DNA from: Clostridiales bacterium
GTDB lineage: Bacteria > Bacillota > Clostridia > Christensenellales > JAISNN01
Length of the DNA: 8,401 nucleotides
Direction: 5' to 3'
Assembly (NCBI GenBank): GCA_031273965.1
Contig: JAISQX010000139.1
Span: 1 to 8,401, forward strand
Below the pieces are notes generated by a model, which was not told the DNA's origin, did no database searches, and saw nothing but the letters and a program-made list of their open reading frames with translations. Each line of letters opens with the position of its first letter. Within the stretch, counting starts at the first letter, position 1. Shown piece after piece: positions 1-6,956 of the stretch. The position numbers and the translations under genes were made by a program.

Positions 1-1
1 T

Positions 2-70
2 ATCGACTTGGATGCGTACGACAAGGGTATATTGGAGGAGAAGTCAAATTGCCAGGGCTTTGACAAATAG
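2..70 (+). CDS. C-terminal end of an unidentified upstream gene (5' partial)
   Basis: The frame beginning at base 2 is open from the window edge to a TAG at 68-70. It gives 22 residues, starting IDLDAYDKGILEE and ending CQGFDK. It ends 38 bases before the carA ATG with no terminator between, so it is probably the preceding gene of the same operon. The tail is too short to identify. A pyrimidine gene such as a dihydroorotase would suit the context, but that is a guess from position only. The alternative frame 1 also reaches a stop (TGA at 61-63), so the choice of frame is moderate rather than certain. Confidence 0.5.
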   Translation: MDLDAYDKGILEEKSNCQGFDK

Positions 71-96
71 ATTTTTATTCGGCAGATTTGAAAAAA

Positions 97-102
97 GAGG
101 AG
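97..102 (+). promoter_or_regulatory. Ribosome binding site of carA (decides the start)
   Basis: GAGGAG lies six bases before the ATG at 109. The reading frame can be extended upstream to a TTG at 88, but that would place this Shine-Dalgarno sequence inside the coding region and add seven charged residues (MKKEERD) before the normal CarA start MRKGYLALENG. The site therefore supports the start at 109. Confidence 0.85.
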
Positions 103-108
103 CGCGAC

Positions 109-1188
109 ATGCGAAAGGGATATTTGGCATTGGAGAACGGACGGATTTTTGAGGGCAACTTTTTGGGGCCGGTCGGGGACGTTATCGCGGAGATAGTTTT
201 TACGACGGCGATGACGGGTTATCTTGAAACGCTTACCGACAAGAGCTATTACGGGCAGATAATAGTGCAGAGTTTTCCTCTTATCGGAAATTACGGAGTA
301 ATTCCCGCGGATTTTGAGAGCGATAAAACCGCCGCGTCAGCATATATTGCCAGAAGCTTTACGGACAAGCCGTCCAATTATCGCAGCGAAGGCAATCTTG
401 AGGGTTATTTTGAAAAATCCGGCGTTAAAGCGTTTCAAGGAATAGATACGCGCGCGTTAGTCAAGATAATCAGGGAAAGAGGCGTAATGAACGCCATGCT
501 TACCGACGATTTGAGTCGCGTGGATTTTCAAAAAATAAAAGATTACAAAATAATCGACGCCGTAAAAAACGTTTCGGGCAAAAAGACTACCGAGTATATA
601 AGCGACGCCGAAAACGTCAAGGATTGTACGGTTGTGTTGATGGATTTCGGCGCTAAGGAGAACATAAGAAGAAATCTTTTGAAGCGTGTAAAAAAAGTCT
701 TCGTCGTACCTTACGACACAAAGGCGGAAGAGATTTTGAAGATGAAGCCGGATGGCGTTATGTTGTCAAACGGGCCCGGGGATCCTGCGGAAAACGTCGG
801 TATAATAGCCGAAATCAAGAAGCTTACGACGTCGGGCATACCGATATTCGGGATATGTTTGGGGCACCAGCTCTTAGCTCTTGCAAACGGTTTTTTAACG
901 GCGAAGCTAAAATACGGGCATAGGGGCGCGAATCAGCCCGTAAAAAATCTCGAAAACGGACGCGTGTATATAAGCAGTCAGAACCATGGCTATGCCGTGG
1001 TCGCGTCCAGCATAAAAGAGGAAGTTGCGAGCGAGTTGTTTAAGAACGTGAACGACGATACTAACGAAGGTTTAAGATACAAGAATTTTCACGGTTTTTC
1101 CGTGCAGTTTCATCCCGAGGCGGCAGGCGGACCTAAGGATACGGAATATCTTTTTGACCGCTTCGTCGAACTTATAGAAAAGAAATAA
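109..1188 (+). CDS. carA: Carbamoyl-phosphate synthase small (glutaminase) subunit
   Basis: CarA hydrolyses glutamine and passes ammonia to CarB for carbamoyl phosphate, the shared precursor of pyrimidines and arginine; it is cytoplasmic. The product is 359 aa, normal for the family. Residues about 1-150 are the CarA-specific N-terminal domain, including MTGYLETLTDKSYYGQ and GIDTRALVKIIRERG. Residues about 174-355 are the class I glutamine amidotransferase domain. Its SNGPGDP motif is at 220-226, the nucleophile Cys250 lies in GICLGHQ, GHRGANQPV starts at residue 270, SQNHGY is at 290-295, and the His335/Glu337 pair lies in QFHPEA. All catalytic triad residues are present, so the enzyme should be active. 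The ATG at 109 is preferred over the TTG at 88 because GAGGAG lies at the right distance. carB follows after 102 bases, the usual partner order. Confidence 0.97.
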   Translation: MRKGYLALENGRIFEGNFLGPVGDVIAEIVFTTAMTGYLETLTDKSYYGQIIVQSFPLIGNYGVIPADFESDKTAASAYIARSFTDKPSNYRSEGNLEGYFEKSGVKAFQGIDTRALVKIIRERGVMNAMLTDDLSRVDFQKIKDYKIIDAVKNVSGKKTTEYISDAENVKDCTVVLMDFGAKENIRRNLLKRVKKVFVVPYDTKAEEILKMKPDGVMLSNGPGDPAENVGIIAEIKKLTTSGIPIFGICLGHQLLALANGFLTAKLKYGHRGANQPVKNLENGRVYISSQNHGYAVVASSIKEEVASELFKNVNDDTNEGLRYKNFHGFSVQFHPEAAGGPKDTEYLFDRFVELIEKK

Positions 1189-1290
1189 CGGGATAATTTC
1201 GTATTAGCTTCGGCATGAAAATAAAATTTTCGACGGTTAAGACTTTTAAAAACAAAAAAAATATATCACATCAATTCGGGGGAGGCGGAC
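1189..1290 (+). other. carA-carB intergenic spacer, A-rich
   Basis: This 102-base gap is longer than the other gaps (38, 42 and 47 bases). It contains an A-rich tract around 1245-1265 and ends in the carB ribosome binding site. I see no stable hairpin followed by T residues. A GATAAT (1192-1197) resembles a -10 box but has no suitable -35 about 17 bases upstream. An out-of-frame ATG at 1215 opens a short ORF that overlaps carB and has no ribosome binding site. I assign no function. Confidence 0.5.
1278..1285 (+). promoter_or_regulatory. Ribosome binding site of carB
   Basis: GGGGGAGG ends five bases before the ATG at 1291. It is a strong Shine-Dalgarno match and fixes the start, which also gives the canonical CarB N-terminus MPRNLDIKKVLLIGSGAIVIG. 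Confidence 0.85.
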
Positions 1291-4200
1291 ATGCCAAGGA
1301 ACTTGGATATAAAAAAGGTTTTGCTTATAGGATCGGGAGCCATTGTCATAGGACAAGCGGCGGAATTTGACTATTCCGGCACGCAGGCGCTTCGCGCTCT
1401 TAAAGAGGACAACATAGAGGCGGTGCTTATAAATTCAAATCCCGCCACTATAATGACGGACAATGCGATGGCGGACAGAATTTATATAGAACCTTTGACG
1501 CTTACTACCGTTAAAAGAATTATTGACAAGGAAAAACCCGACAGCATAATGTCCGGATTTGGCGGACAGACGGGGCTTACGCTCTGTATGCAGTTGGCAA
1601 AAGACGGTTTTTTAAAGAAGCGTAACATCCGCCTTCTGGGCGCCGGTCCGGAGACAATCGACAAGGCCGAGGACAGACAAAGCTTTAAGGATACGATGGA
1701 AAGTATAAATCAGCCGTGTATACCGTCGGAGGTAGTGACGACTTTGGACGACGCCGTAAGGGTCGCGAATGAGTTGGGATATCCCGTAATAGTCAGACCG
1801 GCGTTTACGTTAGGGGGCAGCGGCGGCGGCATAGCAGACAACGAACAAAAAATGAGAGAAACGGCGGCGGCGGGCTTGGAAATGTCGCCGATACATCAGA
1901 TACTCGTCGAAAAATGTATCTCCGGTTGGAAAGAAATAGAATACGAGATAATACGCGACAACAAGGGAAATACGATTTCCGTATGCGCAATGGAAAACTT
2001 CGATCCGGTAGGAGTACACACGGGTGACAGCATTGTAATAGCGCCGACTATGACGCTTGCAGACAGAGAGTTTCAGATGCTTAGAAAAGCGGCGTTCGAT
2101 ATAGTGGACGCGTTGGATATGAAAGGCGGTTGCAACGTTCAATTTGCGCTTAATCCCGATTCGGACGAGTATGCCGTAATAGAGGTCAACCCGAGAGTTT
2201 CGCGCTCCTCGGCGCTTGCGAGTAAGGCGACCGGCTATCCCATAGCAAAGGTGGCGGCAAAAATAGCGATAGGCTACAATCTTGATGAAATAAGAAACGC
2301 CGTAACCGGAAAGACTTTCGCTTCGTTTGAGCCCGCGCTTGATTACGTCGTCGTCAAGTTCCCGAAGTGGCCGTTTGACAAATTTGTATACGCGAAGAGA
2401 GAGTTGGGAACTCAAATGAAAGCCACGGGCGAGGTAATGTCCATAGGCGACAGCTTTGAATCGGCGCTTTTGAAGGCTGTGAGAGGCGCCGAGCTTCCGT
2501 CGGATTTTCTTGAATACAAAAAATTCCGCGAAGCGAACGAGGAATTTATTATTAAACACATAAAGGACGCCACGGACGAAAGAATATTCGCCGTATATGA
2601 AGCGCTTTATCGCGGCATAAGCGTGGACAAGATATTCGAAATTTCAAAGATAGACAGGTGGTTCCTCTTTAAGATCAAAAATATTTGCGACTTCGTAAAG
2701 AATATAGAGGGTAAAAAGCTCTCCGAGGAACAATATATTACCGGTAAAAAATACGGTTTTACCGATGCGAAAATCAAACAAATCAGCGGAGCGGATTTTG
2801 GATATTCGTTAGCTCCGGATTTTAAGATGGTGGACACCTGCGCGGGAGAATTTTTTGCGGATACGCCTTACTTTTATTCTTCTTTCAATACTCCCGAGAG
2901 CGGCGGCGAAAACGAAGCCGTCGAATATATTCAGCGAGGTAAAAAAGAAACCGTCGTGGTTTTAGGCAGCGGTTGTATCAGGATAGGGCAGGGAATAGAA
3001 TTTGATTACGCCAGCGTTCATTGCGTAAGAACCCTTAAAAAACTCGGATATAACGTCGTGATAATAAACAACAATCCCGAAACGGTTTCGACGGATTTTG
3101 ATACTTCAGATAGACTGTATTTCGAGCCTCTAACGGACGAGGACGTACTCAATATTATAAATGTTGAAAAGCCTTACGGAGTCGTCGTCGCGTTTGGCGG
3201 ACAGACGGCGATAAAGCTTACGAAAGCTCTTCATGCCAATAATATACCGATTTTGGGCACGAGCGCGGATAGCATAGATATGGCGGAGGACAGGAAGCGC
3301 TTTGACGAGTTGTTGGAAAAAATCGACGTTAAACGTCCGGTAGGTTATACCGTTCTAAAAAGAGAGGAAGCTCTGTCCGTCGCGAATAAGCTGGGGTATC
3401 CGGTTTTGATACGACCGTCGTACGTTCTTGGCGGTCAGAATATGATAGTCGCTTTTTCGGACGCGGACATTGAAGAATTTATGCGGATAATCTTGGAATA
3501 TAACATGAAGAATCCGATTCTTATAGATAAATATATAAGCGGCACGGAAGCCGAAATAGACGCTATCTTTGACGGAGAGGACATATTTATACCCGGAATA
3601 ATGGAGCACGTCGAACGCGCGGGAATACATTCGGGCGACAGCATAGCGGTCTATCCTCCTCAGAACATAACTGACGATATGTACGGCAAAATCCTTGACA
3701 CTTCTTATAAGCTATGCAAGGGATTGGCGGTAAAAGGCATAGTCAATATTCAATATATAATTAAAGGCGGCGATTTATACGTGATAGAGGTAAACCCGCG
3801 CGCGTCGCGTACGGTGCCTTATCTTAGCAAGGTTACGACCGTTCCCATATGCGAAATAGCGACTATGGTGTCTTTGGGCAGTAAATTAAAGGATTTGCCG
3901 TACGGTACCGGAATATGGAGAAACATGCCGTATACGGCGGTCAAGGTTCCCGTGTTTTCTTTTGAAAAGCTTACGGACGTCGATACGATGTTAGGCGCCG
4001 AGATGAAATCGACGGGCGAGGTCTTGGGACTGGGGAAGAATCTACAGGAGGCTCTCTATAAGGGACTGCTTGCGGCGGGCTATCGTTTAAAAAAGACCGG
4101 CGGCGTGTTTATAAGCGTGAGAAATCAGGATAAAGACGAAATAGCCGCAATCGCAAAAAAGTTTTATGATCAAAAATTCAATATTTACGCCACAACCGGT

Positions 4201-5343
4201 ACGGCGGACGTGCTTAAGAAGGCGGGAATACACGTCGCAACCGTCGCAAAAATTCACGAAAATTCACAAGAGAATACGCAGACGCTCCTAAAGAGCGGAA
4301 AGGTTGATTATATCATTTCGACGTCGGCAAAGGGGCGCGATCCCGCGCGCGACAGCGTAAAAATCCGTCGGTTAGCGACAATGAACAAAATCCCGTGCCT
4401 TACCTCTCTGGATACGGCTAACGCGCTTGCGGAATGTTTGCTCGGTAAATTTAGAGAGAGCAATACGGAACTTGTCGATATAAATGATATGAGGAAAGAC
4501 AAAATGGAACTAAAATTTACAAAAATGCACGGCGCGGGAAACGATTATATATACATAAACTGTTTTGAAAACACCGTAAGCAGTCCTGAATCGCTGTCAG
4601 TTTATCTTTCGGACAGACATTTTGGCATAGGCGGCGACGGAATAGTCCTCATATGTCCCTCTGACTCCGCGGATGCAAAAATGAGAATGTTCAATCTTGA
4701 CGGTTCAGAAGGAAAAATGTGCGGAAACGCAATAAGGTGCGTAGCCAAGTATCTTTATGACAAAGGACTGGTAAAAAAGACGGATATGAGCATAGAAACC
4801 TTGAGCGGAATAAAACGCTTGAAGCTCTTTACTCAGGGCGGAAAGGTAACCAGAGTCAGCGTCGATATGGGGAAGGCTATTTTAACGGTCAAGGATATTC
4901 CCGTCATATTCGACAAGGATAAGGTGATAAACGAGAAGGTAAAAATCGGCGATGAGGAATATAACATTACGTGTATTTCGATGGGAAATCCGCATTGCAT
5001 AGTCTTTTGCGACGATATCGATTCTTTGGACCTTGCAAAAACCGGGCCGATATTTGAAAGCCATGCGATTTTTCCCGAGAGAGTCAATACCGAGTTTGTC
5101 AAGGTATTGAGCGAAAATAACATAGCGATGCGCGTATGGGAAAGGGGTAGCGGAGAGACGCTCGCATGCGGTACGGGAGCTTGCGCCGCCGCGACTGCAG
5201 CGGTGTTGAACGGTTATTGTAAAGAGGGCAGCGACATCAACGTCAAGCTTTTGGGCGGGGAGCTTACCGTCAATTATACGAAAGACGGAGTAATAATGAC
5301 CGGCGATGCCAAGCTTGTTTACGAGGGCGTAGTGGAAATCTAA
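1291..5343 (+). CDS. carB: Carbamoyl-phosphate synthase large subunit fused in frame to diaminopimelate epimerase
   Basis: This single ORF of 1350 aa holds two complete enzymes. Residues 1 to about 1066 are CarB, which makes carbamoyl phosphate from bicarbonate, ammonia (from CarA) and two ATP. The first synthetase unit (about 1-400) has GSGAIVIGQAAEFDYSG, Arg129, Arg169 in VIVRPAFTLGGSGGG, Glu215, His243 and IEVNPRVSRSS at 297-307. The oligomerisation region spans about 400-550. The second unit (about 553-930) has GSGCIRIGQGIEFDY, NPETVSTDFDTSDRLYFEP, Arg668, Arg708, His780 and IEVNPRASR at 832-840. The methylglyoxal-synthase-like allosteric domain (about 935-1050) contains ATTGTADVL and STSAKGRDPARDS. 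CarB is normally about 1,060-1,075 aa, so this part is complete. It continues without a stop through VDINDMRKDK into DapF (residues 1072-1350) with almost no linker. Catalytic motifs are intact in both parts. Whether the cell makes the whole fusion is open, because DapF has its own possible ribosome binding site. Stop loss between formerly adjacent genes is the simplest origin; an assembly indel at the junction is the main alternative. Confidence 0.93.
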   Translation: MPRNLDIKKVLLIGSGAIVIGQAAEFDYSGTQALRALKEDNIEAVLINSNPATIMTDNAMADRIYIEPLTLTTVKRIIDKEKPDSIMSGFGGQTGLTLCMQLAKDGFLKKRNIRLLGAGPETIDKAEDRQSFKDTMESINQPCIPSEVVTTLDDAVRVANELGYPVIVRPAFTLGGSGGGIADNEQKMRETAAAGLEMSPIHQILVEKCISGWKEIEYEIIRDNKGNTISVCAMENFDPVGVHTGDSIVIAPTMTLADREFQMLRKAAFDIVDALDMKGGCNVQFALNPDSDEYAVIEVNPRVSRSSALASKATGYPIAKVAAKIAIGYNLDEIRNAVTGKTFASFEPALDYVVVKFPKWPFDKFVYAKRELGTQMKATGEVMSIGDSFESALLKAVRGAELPSDFLEYKKFREANEEFIIKHIKDATDERIFAVYEALYRGISVDKIFEISKIDRWFLFKIKNICDFVKNIEGKKLSEEQYITGKKYGFTDAKIKQISGADFGYSLAPDFKMVDTCAGEFFADTPYFYSSFNTPESGGENEAVEYIQRGKKETVVVLGSGCIRIGQGIEFDYASVHCVRTLKKLGYNVVIINNNPETVSTDFDTSDRLYFEPLTDEDVLNIINVEKPYGVVVAFGGQTAIKLTKALHANNIPILGTSADSIDMAEDRKRFDELLEKIDVKRPVGYTVLKREEALSVANKLGYPVLIRPSYVLGGQNMIVAFSDADIEEFMRIILEYNMKNPILIDKYISGTEAEIDAIFDGEDIFIPGIMEHVERAGIHSGDSIAVYPPQNITDDMYGKILDTSYKLCKGLAVKGIVNIQYIIKGGDLYVIEVNPRASRTVPYLSKVTTVPICEIATMVSLGSKLKDLPYGTGIWRNMPYTAVKVPVFSFEKLTDVDTMLGAEMKSTGEVLGLGKNLQEALYKGLLAAGYRLKKTGGVFISVRNQDKDEIAAIAKKFYDQKFNIYATTGTADVLKKAGIHVATVAKIHENSQENTQTLLKSGKVDYIISTSAKGRDPARDSVKIRRLATMNKIPCLTSLDTANALAECLLGKFRESNTELVDINDMRKDKMELKFTKMHGAGNDYIYINCFENTVSSPESLSVYLSDRHFGIGGDGIVLICPSDSADAKMRMFNLDGSEGKMCGNAIRCVAKYLYDKGLVKKTDMSIETLSGIKRLKLFTQGGKVTRVSVDMGKAILTVKDIPVIFDKDKVINEKVKIGDEEYNITCISMGNPHCIVFCDDIDSLDLAKTGPIFESHAIFPERVNTEFVKVLSENNIAMRVWERGSGETLACGTGACAAATAAVLNGYCKEGSDINVKLLGGELTVNYTKDGVIMTGDAKLVYEGVVEI
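4491..4495 (+). promoter_or_regulatory. Possible internal ribosome binding site for dapF
   Basis: GAGGA lies within the carB reading frame (codons for Met-Arg-Lys), eight bases before the ATG at 4504, an ideal spacing. The ATG is exactly where a DapF protein normally begins (MELKFTKMHGAGNDY). This may be a relic of a formerly separate gene or a working internal start that gives free DapF alongside the fusion. An A-rich stretch follows the motif, which should favour accessibility. Confidence 0.6.
4504..5343 (+). CDS. dapF: Diaminopimelate epimerase: C-terminal part of the CarB fusion, or separate product from an internal start
   Basis: DapF interconverts LL- and meso-2,6-diaminopimelate in the lysine and peptidoglycan pathway, without a cofactor, using two cysteines as acid and base. 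From the ATG at 4504 it is 279 aa, the usual full length, so nothing was lost on joining CarB. Visible motifs, in DapF numbering: HGAGNDY at 9-15, FGIGGDG at 40-46, FNLDGSEGKMCGNA at 63-76 with Asn64 and catalytic Cys73, GNPHC at 161-165, ERGSGET at 213-219 and ACGTGAC at 221-227 with catalytic Cys222. In the fusion the cysteines are residues 1144 and 1293. The frame is the same as carB and a Shine-Dalgarno sequence precedes the ATG, so this entry overlaps the fusion as an alternative product. A cell-wall enzyme is unexpected among nucleotide genes. The enzyme assignment is secure; the form in which it is made is not. Confidence 0.9.
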   Translation: MELKFTKMHGAGNDYIYINCFENTVSSPESLSVYLSDRHFGIGGDGIVLICPSDSADAKMRMFNLDGSEGKMCGNAIRCVAKYLYDKGLVKKTDMSIETLSGIKRLKLFTQGGKVTRVSVDMGKAILTVKDIPVIFDKDKVINEKVKIGDEEYNITCISMGNPHCIVFCDDIDSLDLAKTGPIFESHAIFPERVNTEFVKVLSENNIAMRVWERGSGETLACGTGACAAATAAVLNGYCKEGSDINVKLLGGELTVNYTKDGVIMTGDAKLVYEGVVEI

Positions 5344-5369
5344 ATTTCTAAACCGGCGAATAGAATTAC

Positions 5370-5375
5370 GGAGGA
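5370..5375 (+). promoter_or_regulatory. Ribosome binding site of guaA
   Basis: GGAGGA lies ten bases before the ATG at 5386, slightly long but workable spacing. It sits in a 42-base gap after the fusion stop codon that contains no visible terminator, which supports co-transcription. Confidence 0.8.
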
Positions 5376-5385
5376 AACATTTTAT

Positions 5386-6909
5386 ATGAATCAGACGATA
5401 CTGGTATTGGATTTCGGCGGGCAGTATAAAGAGCTTATAGCGAGATGCGTGAGGTCATGCAACGTATATTCTTACATAAAGTCCGGTAAGATAACCGTTG
5501 ACGAAGTGAAGAAAATAGCGCCTATCGGGATTATTCTCACGGGCGGACCGAATAGCGTGTATAAAGAAAATGCGATAAGCATAGACCCGAAAATATTTGA
5601 GTTGGGTATTCCCGTGCTCGGCATATGTTACGGTATGCAATTATTGTGCCACGTTCTCGGAGGAAAGGTTGAAGGGGCAAAGAAGAGCGAATACGGCGTA
5701 ACGCAAACGAGTATAAGCGTCAACAATAAGCTTTTTAAAGACTTGAAGCCCAAACTAAATGCGCTTATGAGTCATACCGACAAGGTAACCGAATTACCTT
5801 TGGGCTTTACGGCTTTGGCAAGCACTCACAATACCGAATACGCCGCGTGCGCCGATGAAAAACGCGGTTTTTACGGAATACAGTTTCATCCCGAGGTTGA
5901 ACTTACCGAAAACGGCACGGAGATAATAAAAAATTTTTTATACGGCGTATGTAACGCTTCGGGCGATTATAATATCGACGATTATGTAGAACGCCAGATA
6001 AGACTGACAAGAGAAAAGGTCGGCAAAGAGAATATCATTTTGGCGTTGTCCGGCGGAGTCGATTCGTCGGTCTGCGCGGCAATATTGTCGCGCGCCGTCG
6101 GGAAACAGCTTATTTGTATTTTTGTCGATCACGGCTTTATGCGGTTAGGTGAAGGCGATGAAATAGAGCGCGTCTTTTCGTCGATGGATTTAAAATTCAT
6201 AAGGGTCAACGCCGAAGAGCGTTTTTTGGAGAAGTTAAAAGGCGTGTCCGAACCCGAAAAAAAGCGTAAAATAATAGGCGAAGAATTTATTAAGGTATTT
6301 GAAGACGAATCGAAAAAGCTCGGCGACGTAAAATTTTTGGCGCAGGGGACTATTTATCCCGACATCATAGAATCGGGCGGAGAGCATGCCGCCACCATAA
6401 AGAGTCATCACAACGTCGGCGGGTTGCCTAAGGAAATGTCTTTCAAAGCTATAATAGAGCCTTTATCGGGATTATTCAAAAACGAGGTTAGACAAATAGG
6501 CGCAAAACTCGGGTTGGGAGATTTTTTGGTGTCGCGTCAGCCGTTTCCGGGACCCGGTTTGGCTATAAGAGTCATGGGAGATGTGACGAAGCCTAAGTTG
6601 GATATACTTCGGCTTGCCGATAACGTGGTTTGTCAGGAGATAAAAAAATCAAAATTAAAAGTCAGTCAATACTTTGCGGTATACACCGACGTAAAGACCG
6701 TAGGCGTTATGGGTGATGAAAGAAGCTACGACAATCTCATAGCGGTGCGCGCCGTGACGACAAGCGACTTTATGACGTGCGATTACACGCCGATATCCCA
6801 CAGGGTCTTGAAACGGATATCCGCAAGGATTGTAAACGAAGTAAAGGGCGTAAATCGCGTGGTATACGATATTACGAGTAAACCTCCCGCGACGGTGGAA
6901 TGGGAATAA
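5386..6909 (+). CDS. guaA: GMP synthase (glutamine-hydrolysing)
   Basis: GuaA converts XMP to GMP, using ATP to adenylate XMP and ammonia from glutamine; it is cytoplasmic and acts as a dimer. The product is 507 aa, normal length for a single-chain bacterial enzyme. Residues about 1-190 are the class I glutamine amidotransferase: LVLDFGGQY at 7-15, TGGPNSVY at 52-59, nucleophile Cys81 in GICYGMQ, and His168/Glu170 in QFHPE. Residues about 200-390 are the ATP-pyrophosphatase domain with the P-loop SGGVDSS at 222-228 and the downstream QGTIYPDIIES. The C-terminal dimerisation domain includes RQPFPGPGLAIR at 384-395 and ends in the family signature KPPATVEWE. All catalytic motifs are intact. It lies 42 bases after the carB-dapF stop and 47 bases before pyrG, the next glutamine-dependent gene, so the set is probably one transcript. 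Confidence 0.98.
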   Translation: MNQTILVLDFGGQYKELIARCVRSCNVYSYIKSGKITVDEVKKIAPIGIILTGGPNSVYKENAISIDPKIFELGIPVLGICYGMQLLCHVLGGKVEGAKKSEYGVTQTSISVNNKLFKDLKPKLNALMSHTDKVTELPLGFTALASTHNTEYAACADEKRGFYGIQFHPEVELTENGTEIIKNFLYGVCNASGDYNIDDYVERQIRLTREKVGKENIILALSGGVDSSVCAAILSRAVGKQLICIFVDHGFMRLGEGDEIERVFSSMDLKFIRVNAEERFLEKLKGVSEPEKKRKIIGEEFIKVFEDESKKLGDVKFLAQGTIYPDIIESGGEHAATIKSHHNVGGLPKEMSFKAIIEPLSGLFKNEVRQIGAKLGLGDFLVSRQPFPGPGLAIRVMGDVTKPKLDILRLADNVVCQEIKKSKLKVSQYFAVYTDVKTVGVMGDERSYDNLIAVRAVTTSDFMTCDYTPISHRVLKRISARIVNEVKGVNRVVYDITSKPPATVEWE

Positions 6910-6941
6910 AAGCTACGTATAGATAAAAATATTTTTTGAAC

Positions 6942-6949
6942 GGAGAGGG
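6942..6949 (+). promoter_or_regulatory. Ribosome binding site of pyrG
   Basis: GGAGAGGG precedes two in-frame ATG codons, at 6951 and 6957 (Met-His-Met-Lys). The GGAG half is five bases from the first; the GAGG half is eight bases from the second. The second start gives the usual CTP synthase N-terminus MKYIFVTGG, but the first cannot be excluded and would add only two residues. Confidence 0.7.
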
Positions 6950-6956
6950 AATGCAT

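Noticed and set aside
60..88. Perfect TTGACA -35-like hexamer just upstream of carA
   Set aside because: No good -10 box lies 16-18 bases downstream (CAGATT is a weak match). Transcription starting there would begin at or inside the carA ribosome binding site.
88..108. Extended carA start at a TTG codon
   Set aside because: The extension would contain the GAGGAG ribosome binding site itself, and CarA proteins normally begin close to the MRKGYLALENG segment encoded from the ATG at 109.
1215..1360. Short plus-strand ORF from ATG 1215 overlapping the start of carB in another frame
   Set aside because: It has no ribosome binding site, and most of it is an out-of-frame reading of the carB start region.
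1810..2559. Long open frame of 249 codons on the minus strand, opposite the first CarB ATP-grasp unit
   Set aside because: The opposite strand is a strongly conserved CarB coding region with intact motifs. The antisense translation is rich in Arg and Tyr with no recognisable domain, as expected of a shadow frame.
5344..5385. Possible terminator or promoter between dapF and guaA
   Set aside because: I found no inverted repeat with a T run and no paired -35/-10 boxes; only the guaA ribosome binding site is evident.
6910..6950. T-run (ATTTTTT) between guaA and pyrG as a terminator
   Set aside because: The T tract is not preceded by a GC-rich inverted repeat, so an intrinsic terminator is not supported.
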